Positions 55,897-64,000 of a stretch of 64,000 bases of DNA are shown piece by piece (positions within the stretch are counted from its first letter, which is position 1; the number at the start of each line of letters is the position of its first letter). Both the position numbers and the translations under genes were made by a program. Origin of the DNA: Pseudomonas neuropathica (GTDB lineage: Bacteria; Pseudomonadota; Gammaproteobacteria; Pseudomonadales; Pseudomonadaceae); the NCBI RefSeq assembly GCF_015461835.1, contig NZ_JACOPX010000008.1, positions 266,558-330,557 on the forward strand, in the 5' to 3' direction. The notes beneath the pieces are model-generated. The model ran no database searches. It saw only the letters and a list, made by a program, of their open reading frames with translations, and was not told the DNA's origin.

Positions 55897-57267
55897 ATGA
55901 CAAAACCGCGTTCGAAAAAGGCTCTATTTATCGGCCTGCCGCTGGCCTTGGCGATCAGCGCCGGCGCAGGGTTTCTGGCTTGGGATTACTGGTTTCGGGA
56001 CAACCCTGGCTACCCGGTAAAAGTGATGAAACAGGCGACCGAGTTCCAGGATCGCATTCTCTCCTTCGACAGCCACATCACCGTACCGCTGAGTTTCGGT
56101 GCCCACGGCAACGAAGCCGACAAGGACGGCTCCGGCCAGTTCGACCTGATCAAGGCCAATCGCGGGCGCTTGTCGGGCGCTGCGCTGACGGTGTTCGGCT
56201 GGCCGGAAATGTGGAACGGCCCGAACGCTCCGCATCGCCCCACCGAAGGTTTTGTCGAAGAAGCCCGCAACCAACAGGAAGTCCGTTACAAGATCATCAC
56301 CGGCATGGTCCGCGACTTCCCCAATCAGGTCGGCATCGCCTACACCCCGGATGATTTCCGCCGCCTGCATGGCGAAGGCAAGTTTGCAATTTTCATCAGC
56401 ATGCTCAACGCCTATCCGCTGGGCAACGACCTGAGCAAACTGGACCTGTGGGCCGGGCGCGGCATGCGCATGTTCGGCTTCAGCTACATCGGCAACAACA
56501 GCTGGGCGGACTCCTCGCGCCCGCTGCCGTTCTTCAATGACTCGCCGGACGCCCTCGACGGTCTCTCCGATATCGGCAAGCAAGCCGTACAGCGCTTGAA
56601 CGACCTGGGCGTGATCATCGACGTTTCGCAGATGTCGACCAAAGGCCTGGAACAGGTTGCACAGCTGAGCCGCACACCGTTGGTGGCCTCGCACTCGGCG
56701 CCGCGTGCGGCGGTGGATATTCCGCGCAACCTCAGCGACAAGGAACTGCAGCTGATCAAGAACAGCGGCGGCGTGGTCCAGGTGGTTGGTTTCTCGCAGT
56801 ACCTCAAACCGCTGACTCAGGGCACGCAGGACAAACTCAATGCCCTGCGCGCACGCTTCGATCTGCCGCCACTGCCAAACCTGGCCATGGCGCTGATGCC
56901 GGGCGATCCGATCATCACGGCCTGGTCGGAACAGAAACTCGGTCAGTACGCCAGCGGCCTCTACGGCATCCTTGAAGAAGAGCCGAAAGCCACCCTCAAG
57001 GATCTCGGCGACGCCATCGATTACACCGTGCGCAAAATCGGTATCGACCATGTTGGCATCTCGTCCGACTTCAACGACGGCGGCGGCATCAAGGGTTGGG
57101 AAAACGTTGGCGAAATCCGCAACGTCACCGCCGAACTGATCCAGCGCGGCTACTCCGAAGCGGACATCGCCAAGCTGTGGGGCGGCAACTTCATGCGCGT
57201 CTGGGATCAGGTGCAAAAAGCCGCAAAACCGGCACTGATTTCCCGTCAGGACACTGCCAAGCCATGA
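55897..57267 (+). CDS. pvdM: Dipeptidase-like pyoverdine maturation protein
   Basis: 456 residues. An N-terminal membrane anchor or signal (KKALFIGLPLALAISAGAGF) and then the renal-dipeptidase TIM-barrel. In P. fluorescens PvdM is needed for ferribactin oxidation by PvdP. The metal site looks altered: the usual H-x-D is SHIT, the conserved Glu of I-x-x-E-G is absent (FISMLNAYPLG), and D-x-S-H reads DVSQMS; only the later ASHSAPRA and the GISSDFND Asp remain. It may not be a zinc peptidase. ATG 55897 is chosen for the GAG spacing; 55891 is in frame and equally possible. The stop overlaps pvdN by 4 bases. Confidence 0.94.
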   Translation: MTKPRSKKALFIGLPLALAISAGAGFLAWDYWFRDNPGYPVKVMKQATEFQDRILSFDSHITVPLSFGAHGNEADKDGSGQFDLIKANRGRLSGAALTVFGWPEMWNGPNAPHRPTEGFVEEARNQQEVRYKIITGMVRDFPNQVGIAYTPDDFRRLHGEGKFAIFISMLNAYPLGNDLSKLDLWAGRGMRMFGFSYIGNNSWADSSRPLPFFNDSPDALDGLSDIGKQAVQRLNDLGVIIDVSQMSTKGLEQVAQLSRTPLVASHSAPRAAVDIPRNLSDKELQLIKNSGGVVQVVGFSQYLKPLTQGTQDKLNALRARFDLPPLPNLAMALMPGDPIITAWSEQKLGQYASGLYGILEEEPKATLKDLGDAIDYTVRKIGIDHVGISSDFNDGGGIKGWENVGEIRNVTAELIQRGYSEADIAKLWGGNFMRVWDQVQKAAKPALISRQDTAKP

Positions 57268-58550
57268 CTGACCGCCGGACTTTTCTGAAACAGGCCGGTG
57301 TGATGGCGGCTGCCCTGCCATTCGGCGCCAGCCTCGCGGCGCCGGCAATGGCCACGACTTCGCCAGTGGCTTCTGCGAACAAATGGACGCAATTGCGCCA
57401 GTTGTTCGATCAGGACCCGCAGGCGATCCACTTCGCCAACTTCCTGATCACCTCCCACCCAAAACCCGTGCGCGAAGCCATCGAACGCCATCGTGCGACG
57501 CTCGACCGCAATCCGGGACTGGCGATGGATTGGGACCTGGGCAGCAACGAACAATTGCAGCAGAACGTGCGAGTCTGGGCCGGCCAATACCTGCAAGCCA
57601 GGCCCGGCCAGATCGCCCTCACCGGCAGCACCACCGAAGGCCTGGCGATGATTTACGGCAGCGTGCAAGTGCGCGCGGATCAGGAAATCCTCACCACCGA
57701 ACACGAGCACTATTCCACCCGCAACATCCTCGATTTCCGCAGCCGCCGCGATGGCACGCGGGTGCGTAAACTCAGGCTGTTCGACAACCCGCAAAGCATT
57801 TCCCTGGATCAGGTGCTCGACACCATCAACCGCAACATTCGCCCTGAGACCCGCGTACTCGGCATGACCTGGGTGCATTCGGGCAGTGGTGTGAAATTGC
57901 CGATCAGCGCTATCTCGCGGCTGGTCGATGAACACAACCGTCAACGCGACGACAAGGATCGGCTGATTTACGTGGTCGACGGCGTGCACGGTTTCGGTGT
58001 CGACGACCTGAGTTTCCCGCAGATGAACTGCGACTTCTTTATCGCCGGCACCCACAAGTGGATGTTCGGCCCGCGCGGCACCGGCATCGTGTGCAGCCGC
58101 AGCGAAGAGCTGAAATACGTCAGCCCGAGCGTGCCGACGTTCTCCGAAGCCACCTCTTTCGCCACGATCATGACCCCGGGCGGTTATCACGCTTTCGAGC
58201 ATCGCTGGGCGGTGGACGAAGCGTTCAAGTTGCACCTGCAACTGGGCAAGGCTGACGTTCAGGCGCGCATTCATCAGCTCAACAGCTACCTGAAGCAGCG
58301 CCTGCGCGAACACGCGAACATCGAACTGGTGACCCCGCTCGATCCGCAGTTTTCCGCCGGTTTCACGTTCTTCCGGGTCAAGGGTCAGGACAGTGATGCA
58401 GTCGCCGCCTACCTGATGCAAAACCGGGTGATCTGCGATGCGGTCAGCCGTGATGTCGGCCCGGTGATTCGCACCGCGCCCGGCCTGCTAAACAACGAAG
58501 CCGAAGTGGACCGTTTCATAGCCATCCTCGGCAAAAAACTGCGCGCCTGA
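57264..58550 (+). CDS. pvdN: PLP-dependent pyoverdine side-chain enzyme
   Basis: 428 residues. Tat signal TDRRTFLKQAGVMAAALPFG, so periplasmic. The aminotransferase class V fold has GSTTEGLAMIYGSVQV, YVVDGVHGFGVDDLSFP and the PLP Lys in FIAGTHKWMFGPRGTG near residue 265. PvdN converts the chromophore side-chain glutamate to succinamide. It starts within the pvdM stop (ATGA), so the two are coupled. pvdO follows after 37 bases, within the same transcript. Confidence 0.96.
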   Translation: MTDRRTFLKQAGVMAAALPFGASLAAPAMATTSPVASANKWTQLRQLFDQDPQAIHFANFLITSHPKPVREAIERHRATLDRNPGLAMDWDLGSNEQLQQNVRVWAGQYLQARPGQIALTGSTTEGLAMIYGSVQVRADQEILTTEHEHYSTRNILDFRSRRDGTRVRKLRLFDNPQSISLDQVLDTINRNIRPETRVLGMTWVHSGSGVKLPISAISRLVDEHNRQRDDKDRLIYVVDGVHGFGVDDLSFPQMNCDFFIAGTHKWMFGPRGTGIVCSRSEELKYVSPSVPTFSEATSFATIMTPGGYHAFEHRWAVDEAFKLHLQLGKADVQARIHQLNSYLKQRLREHANIELVTPLDPQFSAGFTFFRVKGQDSDAVAAYLMQNRVICDAVSRDVGPVIRTAPGLLNNEAEVDRFIAILGKKLRA

Positions 58551-58587
58551 TCCTTCGCCTCCCGTTTTCCTTTCACAGAGACGACTC

Positions 58588-59475
58588 ATGAAAAAGCCTC
58601 ACGCCTGTTTCACCTTCAAGGCCTTGCCCGCGCTGGCCCTGACCGCGCTGTGCGCCGGCCTGTTGCCCGGTGCAGCTCAAGCGGCGACAGCGCCGGCGCC
58701 GGGCAAAGTGTTCAAGGACTGCAAAGACTGCCCGGAAATGGTCGTGCTGCCGACCGGCACCTTCACCATGGGCACTCCGGATGACGAAGTCGGCCGCGAA
58801 CCGGACGAAGGTCCGCGCCACGCAGTGACCTTCAGCAAACCCTTCGCCATCAGCCGCTTTCAGGTGCTGGTCGGCGAGTGGGACGCGTATGTGCGCGAAA
58901 CCGGCAACAAGCCTTACGACTTCGATGATCGCCCGGGTCGCCGCTGCACCGCAGGCAAACCGGAATTCAAACAGACCGCCCGCGACCCGGCCGTGTGCAT
59001 GAACGTCGCCGAAGCCCAGGGGTACATCGATTGGTTGTCGAAAAAAACCGGTCATGCCTATCGCCTGCAAAGCGAATCGATCCGCGAGTACGCCGCACGC
59101 GGCGGCAGCACCGGGCCCTTCCCTTTCCCGTTCGATGAAGGCAACAACTACCAGATCTCCAAACACGCCAACACCTATGGCGCCGCCGACGGCTACAACT
59201 TCACCTCCCCTGCCGGCACCTTCCCGGCCAATGCCTTCGGCGTTTACGACGCCCACGGCAACGTCTACGAATGGACCGCCGACTGTTATCACAAGGACTA
59301 CTCTGGCGTACCCAACGACGGTCGCCCGTGGACCCAGGAAAACTGCGAGCGTCAGGTCATGCGCGGTAACGATTGGGGCGAGGCGCCGGTGTTCTCGCGC
59401 TCCGGCAACCGCAACAGCAGCTGGCCGACCAGCAAAGGCGACTGGCTCGGGTTTCGCGTAGTGCGCGACCTCTGA
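58588..59475 (+). CDS. pvdO: FGE-sulfatase-like pyoverdine chromophore maturation protein
   Basis: 295 residues. Sec signal peptide to about residue 32 (LCAGLLPGAAQA), then a formylglycine-generating-enzyme (C-type lectin) fold: MVVLPTGTFTMGTPDDE, RLQSESIREYAARGGSTG, GVYDAHGNVYEWTADCY, and the end KGDWLGFRVVRDL. PvdO is needed for the last oxidation step of the chromophore in the periplasm. There are several Cys (KDCKDCPEM, RRCTAGK, AVCMN, ENCER). Ends the pvdMNO operon; pvdE follows with its own box. No pvdF lies between. Confidence 0.95.
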   Translation: MKKPHACFTFKALPALALTALCAGLLPGAAQAATAPAPGKVFKDCKDCPEMVVLPTGTFTMGTPDDEVGREPDEGPRHAVTFSKPFAISRFQVLVGEWDAYVRETGNKPYDFDDRPGRRCTAGKPEFKQTARDPAVCMNVAEAQGYIDWLSKKTGHAYRLQSESIREYAARGGSTGPFPFPFDEGNNYQISKHANTYGAADGYNFTSPAGTFPANAFGVYDAHGNVYEWTADCYHKDYSGVPNDGRPWTQENCERQVMRGNDWGEAPVFSRSGNRNSSWPTSKGDWLGFRVVRDL

Positions 59476-59513
59476 TCCTGCCCGCCACGACCGCAGCCCC
59501 GCCTGCGGTCGTT

Positions 59514-59537
59514 TAAAGAAAGTCCGTGACCATTCGT
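59514..59537 (+). promoter_or_regulatory. PvdS-type iron-starvation box of pvdE, one mismatch
   Basis: TAAAG (59514-59518, T to G at the last base), 16 bases, CGT (59535-59537), 48 bases before the pvdE ATG. Confidence 0.65.
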
Positions 59538-59584
59538 TTTCCTTAAGTACCGGCACTCCCTCCGCACCGAAGCAGGAATCCTCC

Positions 59585-61234
59585 ATGACCAAGCCTACGC
59601 GTGGGGCGATCAACGAATTGTTCGCCTTGCTCAAGCCCTTCCGCCTGATCGTCTCTGTGTCCATCGTGCTCGGCATGATCGGCGGCCTGAGCGTCACCGT
59701 GCTGCTGGCGACCATCAACAACGCCCTGCATTCCGACGACGGCCTGACTCGCACCGTGGTAATGATCTTCGCTGGCCTCTGTGCGTTGGCCTTGTTGACG
59801 ACGATTTTGTCCGACATCGGCACCAACTACGTCGGCCAGCACATCATCGCCAAATTGCGCAAAGAGCTGGGGGAGAAGGTCCTGTCGGCGCCGATCGACC
59901 AGATCGAACGCTACCGCAGCCATCGGTTGATCCCGGTGCTGACCCACGACGTCGACACCATCAGCGACTTCGCCTTCGCCTTTGCCCCGCTGGCGATTTC
60001 CATGACTGTCACTCTCGGCTGCCTCGGCTATCTGGCGCTGCTGTCCTGGCCGATGTTCCTGATGATGCTGGTGGCGATTGCGATCGGTACGACCATTCAG
60101 GCGATTGCCCGGGCCAAGGGCATGCGCGGTTTCTACGCTGCACGCGACTCTGAGGATGAACTGCAAAAGCACTACAACGCGATTGCCGAGGGCGCCAAGG
60201 AACTGCGCATTCACCGTCCGCGTCGCCAGCGCATGTTTGTCGCCGGTATTCAGAAAACCGCCGAGAAGATCTGCGACACCCAGATCAAATCCATCAACAC
60301 TTTTGTGATCGCCAAGTCCTTCGGCTCGATGCTGTTCTTCGTGGTCATCGGCATGGCCCTGGCCCTGCAATCCTTCTGGCCCAGCGGCGACAAAGCGGTG
60401 ATGAGCGGATTCGTCCTGGTGCTGCTGTACATGAAGGGGCCGCTGGAGCACCTGGTCAGCACCTTGCCGATCATCAGCCGTGCGCAGATTGCCTTCCGCC
60501 GCATCGCCGAACTGAGCGAGCAATTCTCCTCGCCCGAACCGCATCTGCTGCTGGAAGACCAAGGCAAGAAACCCGGTGCGGTCAACAGCCTGGAACTGCA
60601 CAACGTGCGTTACGCCTTCCCACCCGTGGAAGGCAGCGAACCGTTCCGTCTGGGGCCGGTCAACCTGCGCATCGAACAGGGCGACATCGTGTTTATCGTC
60701 GGTGAAAACGGTTGCGGCAAGACCACGCTGATCAAACTGCTGCTGGGCTTGTACGCGCCAACCGAAGGCGAAATCCGCGTCAACGATCAACCGATCACCG
60801 CGCTCAACCGCGATGACTACCGGCAGAATTTCACCACGATTTTTGCCGACTACTACCTGTTCGACGATCTGATTCAGGGCGACCGCGAAGTCCCGCAGGA
60901 CGCGACCCGCTACCTCGAACGCCTGGAGATTGCGCACAAGGTCAGCGTGCGCGACGGCGCGTTCAGCACCACCGATTTGTCCACCGGTCAGCGCAAGCGC
61001 CTGGCCCTGGTCAACGCCTGGCTCGAAGAGCGGCCGGTGTTGGTGTTCGATGAATGGGCGGCCGATCAGGACCCGACGTTCCGGCGGATTTTCTACACCG
61101 AGTTGCTGCCTGACCTCAAACGTCTGGGCAAGACCATCATCGTCATTTCCCACGATGACCGTTACTTCGACGTCGCCGATCAACTGGTGCGCATGGAGGC
61201 CGGCAAGGTCAGAAGCGAACTGCAAACCGCTTGA
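59585..61234 (+). CDS. pvdE: Cyclic-peptide-type ABC exporter of the pyoverdine precursor
   Basis: 549 residues, a membrane-ATPase fusion. Six helices fill the first 300 residues. ATPase: Walker A VGENGCGKTT near 377, signature STGQRKRLALVNAW, Walker B RPVLVFDEWAADQDP and ISHDDRYF switch His. PvdE moves acylated ferribactin from cytoplasm to periplasm. The unusual Walker B DEWA and the E/W after it are typical of this SyrD/PvdE branch. A strong hairpin follows and fpvA begins 115 bases later. Confidence 0.96.
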   Translation: MTKPTRGAINELFALLKPFRLIVSVSIVLGMIGGLSVTVLLATINNALHSDDGLTRTVVMIFAGLCALALLTTILSDIGTNYVGQHIIAKLRKELGEKVLSAPIDQIERYRSHRLIPVLTHDVDTISDFAFAFAPLAISMTVTLGCLGYLALLSWPMFLMMLVAIAIGTTIQAIARAKGMRGFYAARDSEDELQKHYNAIAEGAKELRIHRPRRQRMFVAGIQKTAEKICDTQIKSINTFVIAKSFGSMLFFVVIGMALALQSFWPSGDKAVMSGFVLVLLYMKGPLEHLVSTLPIISRAQIAFRRIAELSEQFSSPEPHLLLEDQGKKPGAVNSLELHNVRYAFPPVEGSEPFRLGPVNLRIEQGDIVFIVGENGCGKTTLIKLLLGLYAPTEGEIRVNDQPITALNRDDYRQNFTTIFADYYLFDDLIQGDREVPQDATRYLERLEIAHKVSVRDGAFSTTDLSTGQRKRLALVNAWLEERPVLVFDEWAADQDPTFRRIFYTELLPDLKRLGKTIIVISHDDRYFDVADQLVRMEAGKVRSELQTA

Positions 61235-61236
61235 TC

Positions 61237-61294
61237 GACGAGGCCGCGGCCAGGCCGGAAAAATAATTTTCCGGTTTGCCGCGGCTTCCTCGTC
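61237..61294. terminator. Large inverted repeat between pvdE and fpvA
   Basis: Nested arms GACGAGG/CCTCGTC, GCCGCGGC/GCCGCGGC and CCGGAAAA/TTTTCCGG around TAA, over 58 bases and starting 3 bases past the pvdE stop. It would fold into one long hairpin. There is no long T run, so it may attenuate or protect the pvdE RNA or act on fpvA expression. Its inner part also overlaps where an fpvA promoter would be expected. Confidence 0.7.
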
Positions 61295-61348
61295 TTAATG
61301 AGATGAATAAGAACCATTAACAACTATACCTGCCAAGGTCTTAACCTC

Positions 61349-63829
61349 ATGTCCGCATCCCGTTTCATGCTTCGCCCTCTGACTCGAGCCCTGCTGATGC
61401 ACGGCGCGACACGCACTCGACTGGCCGGCACCGGCCTTGGTCTGGCACTGACACTCACGGCAGCCCCGTATGTCCAGGCCCAGGAATGGACCCTGAACAT
61501 CCCGTCGCAGCCACTGGCGCAGGCGCTGCAAACCCTCGGCCAGCAGACCAGTCTGCAAATCATCTACAGCCCGGAAAACCTGCAAGGTCTGCGCTCCAGC
61601 GCGCTCAACGGCCGCTACCAGGATGATGAATCGCTCAAGGCGATGCTCAACGGTACCGGCATCCGCTACCAGCGTGACGGCAACACCGTGACCGTGCTCG
61701 GCCCGGCCACCGGCAGCGCGATGGAACTGGCCCCGACCAACGTCAATGCCAGCCGCTTGGGCGCCACCACTGAGGGCAGCAACTCCTACACCACCGGCGG
61801 CGTGACCATTGGCAAGGGCGTGCACTCGCTGAAGGAAACCCCGCAGTCGGTCACGGTGATGACCCGCAAGATGCTCGATGACCAGAACCTCAACACCATC
61901 GAACAGGTGATGGAGAAGACCCCGGGCATCACCGTGTATGACTCGCCCATGGGCGGCAAGTATTTCTACTCCCGTGGTTTCCGTATGACTGGCCAATACC
62001 AGTACGACGGCGTGCCGCTGGATATCGGCAGCAGCTACGTGCAGGCCGACAGCTTCAACAGCGACATGGCCATTTATGACCGCGTGGAAGTTCTGCGTGG
62101 CGCAGCCGGCATGATGAAAGGCGCAGGCGGTACCGCCGGTGGCGTCAACTTCGTACGCAAACGCGGCCAGGACACTGCGCACACGCAGCTCTCATTGTCG
62201 GCAGGCACCTGGGACAACTATCGTGGCCAGGTCGATACCGGCGGCCCGCTCAACGATTCCGGCACCATCCGTGGTCGCGCCGTGGTCACCGAACAGACCC
62301 GTCAATATTTCTATGACGTGGCCAGCCGCAAGGACCAGATCTACTACGGCGCCCTGGACTTCGACCTCAGCCCCGACACCACCCTGGGGCTGGGTTTCGC
62401 CTGGGAAGACGTCGACGCCACGCCATGCTGGGGCGGTCTGCCGCGTTACGCCGACGGCTCCGACCTGCACCTCAAGCGCTCCACCTGCCTGAACACCGCG
62501 TGGAACAACCAGCGCAGCAAACGCGCCACCTACTTCGCCGACCTGAAACACCAGTTCAACGACGACTGGTCGCTGAAGGTCGCCGGGGTGTACTCGCGCA
62601 ACACCCAGGACATGGAATACGCCTTCCCGAGCGGCGCCGTGCCGGTCGGTGCCACCGCCACCAACACCCTGATGCTGGGCAGTATTTACGACTACGACCA
62701 GCGCGACTACGGCTTCGATGCCTATGTCGACGGCAAATTCGACGCCTTCGGTCAGCAACACGAGCTGACCATCGGCGCCAACGCCAGCCGCTCGCACAAG
62801 GATGACTTCTACGCCGTCGCCGCCCTGCCCCAACGGCAGAACGTGCTCGACCCCAACCACCACATCCCGCAACCGGACGAAAGCTACTACCTGGCCAACG
62901 CCTCCCGTGGCGGCCCGGTGGACATGCACATCAAACAATACGGCGCTTACTCCATCGCCCGCCTGAAACTGGCTGATCCGCTGACCCTGGTACTGGGCAG
63001 CCGTGTCAGCTGGTACAAGTCCGACACCGATTCGGTGCAGTACTTCCGTGGCGAAGGTACCCAGGTCGACACCAAGTCCACCGAAACCGGCCAGGTCACG
63101 CCGTTCGCCGGTGTGCTGTTCGACCTCAACGACAACCTGACCGCCTACGCCAGCTACACCGACATCTTCACCCCGCAAGGCGCTTACAAGACCATCGATG
63201 GCAGCACCCTCAAGCCACTGGTTGGCCAGAGCTACGAGCTGGGGATCAAGGGTGAGTGGTTCGACGGTCGTCTGAACAGCTCCTTCAACCTGTTCCGCAC
63301 CATCCAGAAAGATGCCGCCCAGGATGACCCGCGCTGCGAAGACAGTTCTTGCTCGATCAACTCCGGCAAGGTTCGCGCGCAGGGCTTCGAAGCTGAAGTC
63401 AGCGGTGAGGTGATTGATCGCCTGCAATTGCTCGCCGGTTACACCTACACCCAGACCAAGGTGCTGGAAGATGCCGACGCCACGCAGGATGGCGTGGTCT
63501 ACAACTCCTACGTGCCGCGCCATTTGCTGCGTGTCTGGGGTGACTACAGCCTGAGCGGGCCGCTGGATCGCGTGACGATCGGTGCGGGTGTCAACGCGCA
63601 GACGGGCAACTACCGCACTTCGCCTTTGGGCGGTGACAACATTGACGGTGCCGGTTATGCGGTCTGGAACGGTCGCATTGGCTACCGTATCGATGACACT
63701 TGGTCGGTGGCGCTTAACGGGAACAACCTGTTTGACAAGCGTTACTACTCGACCATTGGTACCGAAGGGTTCGGTAACTTCTATGGTGATCCGCGTAACT
63801 TCGTGATGTCGGTCAAGGCTGACTTCTGA
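61349..63829 (+). CDS. fpvA: TonB-dependent ferripyoverdine receptor with signalling domain
   Basis: 826 residues. Signal peptide ends YVQAQE near 45. The STN (secretin/TonB short N-terminal) signalling domain is at about 46-125 (QEWTLNIPSQPLAQALQTLG), then the plug (ETPQSVTVMTRKMLDDQNLN, EVLRGAAGMMKGAGGTAGGV) and a 22-strand barrel ending FYGDPRNFVMSVKADF with terminal Phe. It imports ferripyoverdine and signals to PvdS/FpvI through an anti-sigma factor. In P. aeruginosa that is FpvR, not found here. Specificity is set by the pyoverdine peptide and cannot be read here. Confidence 0.94.
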   Translation: MSASRFMLRPLTRALLMHGATRTRLAGTGLGLALTLTAAPYVQAQEWTLNIPSQPLAQALQTLGQQTSLQIIYSPENLQGLRSSALNGRYQDDESLKAMLNGTGIRYQRDGNTVTVLGPATGSAMELAPTNVNASRLGATTEGSNSYTTGGVTIGKGVHSLKETPQSVTVMTRKMLDDQNLNTIEQVMEKTPGITVYDSPMGGKYFYSRGFRMTGQYQYDGVPLDIGSSYVQADSFNSDMAIYDRVEVLRGAAGMMKGAGGTAGGVNFVRKRGQDTAHTQLSLSAGTWDNYRGQVDTGGPLNDSGTIRGRAVVTEQTRQYFYDVASRKDQIYYGALDFDLSPDTTLGLGFAWEDVDATPCWGGLPRYADGSDLHLKRSTCLNTAWNNQRSKRATYFADLKHQFNDDWSLKVAGVYSRNTQDMEYAFPSGAVPVGATATNTLMLGSIYDYDQRDYGFDAYVDGKFDAFGQQHELTIGANASRSHKDDFYAVAALPQRQNVLDPNHHIPQPDESYYLANASRGGPVDMHIKQYGAYSIARLKLADPLTLVLGSRVSWYKSDTDSVQYFRGEGTQVDTKSTETGQVTPFAGVLFDLNDNLTAYASYTDIFTPQGAYKTIDGSTLKPLVGQSYELGIKGEWFDGRLNSSFNLFRTIQKDAAQDDPRCEDSSCSINSGKVRAQGFEAEVSGEVIDRLQLLAGYTYTQTKVLEDADATQDGVVYNSYVPRHLLRVWGDYSLSGPLDRVTIGAGVNAQTGNYRTSPLGGDNIDGAGYAVWNGRIGYRIDDTWSVALNGNNLFDKRYYSTIGTEGFGNFYGDPRNFVMSVKADF

Positions 63830-63847
63830 TTGGGTGTGTTGTGAGAG

Positions 63848-63876
63848 AGCCCCGCTTTGGCGGGGTTTTTTTTTGG
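63848..63876 (+). terminator. Terminator of fpvA
   Basis: AGCCCCGC, a TTTG loop, GCGGGG and a run of nine T, 19 bases past the fpvA stop. The presumed group II intron starts at the very end of this T run. Confidence 0.92.
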
Positions 63877-64000
63877 GTGCGCCAGGCATGGCGCGTTGCG
63901 CGCAAGCGCAACCAGCTTGGCTGTGGTGGCCACGCTGGTGACTTGGAGGTGGAAGTCCTCTACACACCCGGCAAGGGGAAGTGTTAGCCAGAGGCAAGGG
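63877..64000 (+). mobile_element. 5' end of a probable group II intron (cut by window edge)
   Basis: Begins GTGCG, the group II 5' consensus, immediately after the T run of the fpvA terminator. Then a chain of stems: GCGCCA/TGGCGC, GTTGCGC with a GCAA (GNRA) tetraloop and GCGCAAC, CCAGC/GCTGG, and GAGGTGGAAGTCCTC-type and GTTAGCC-AGAGGC blocks resembling intron domain I. Insertion right after a rho-independent terminator is the habit of bacterial class C introns. The reverse transcriptase gene would be beyond the edge. I identify it from memory of intron sequences, not from a search. Confidence 0.65.

Noticed and set aside
61260..61348. TAAAT-N16-CGT box for fpvA
   Set aside because: A CGT at 61291 has TCCGG, not TAAAT, at the right distance; no valid PvdS box found.
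62192..63997. 601-codon leftward frame opposite fpvA
   Set aside because: Shadow of fpvA; Val/Gly-rich antisense product without features.

Overview
The window is chromosomal DNA of a fluorescent Pseudomonas, most likely the P. fluorescens/P. koreensis group. Evidence: a complete pyoverdine block (pvdA, fpvI, pvdRT-opmQ, pvdP, pvdMNO, pvdE, fpvA) with PvdS-type promoter boxes; two families of pseudomonad REP-like intergenic repeats; GC-rich coding with the matching codon use; and Pseudomonas-type gene order around gltX, the Glu/Ala tRNAs and uvrB.

Layout. 1-1560: TetR regulator, alpha/beta hydrolase and a thioesterase cut by the window edge, one leftward operon. 1740-2300: a duplicated tRNA-Ala/tRNA-Glu operon with a near-consensus promoter. 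2511-11460: housekeeping and efflux (gltX, an EmrAB-like pump, uvrB, an aromatic aminotransferase, two small hypothetical genes, tRNA-Asn). 11651-21909: nucleobase permease, BrnT/BrnA toxin-antitoxin, arylamine N-acetyltransferase, exonuclease III, GNAT, MscS/cNMP channel, isochorismatase-like hydrolase, pirin with divergent LysR regulator, DkgB-type reductase.

21921-42900 is the most interesting part: about 21 kb with every gene leftward. It holds two Roc/Bvg-type modules (hybrid sensor kinase, NarL/LuxR response regulator, receiver-EAL c-di-GMP phosphodiesterase), two stand-alone pseudo-receivers with the phospho-acceptor Asp replaced by Asn, an autotransporter, a DUF4398 protein/OmpA-lipoprotein pair, and a four-gene chaperone-usher fimbrial operon. 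Seven promoters in this block carry the same 15-bp element (coding strand near RGGAAAWKTCCTACA). In six of them its end lies exactly 21 bp before a -10-like hexamer; three promoters add a second copy 21-22 bp away. I read this as the shared operator of the RocA-type regulators, making the block one adhesion regulon. It is the best candidate for an undescribed system here.

42928-46479: MgtC and the MgtA Mg2+ P-type ATPase, with a long upstream leader and a PhoP-box-like direct repeat. 47073-63829: pyoverdine block; PvdA makes hydroxyornithine, PvdE exports the precursor to the periplasm, PvdP/M/N/O mature it there, PvdRT-OpmQ recycles or secretes it, FpvA takes up ferripyoverdine, FpvI is the FpvA-linked sigma factor. 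Four perfect TAAAT-N16-CGT boxes and one with a single mismatch precede pvdA, pvdR, pvdP, pvdM and pvdE. No fpvR or pvdF lies where P. aeruginosa has them. The window ends in what looks like the 5' end of a group II intron placed directly after the fpvA terminator.
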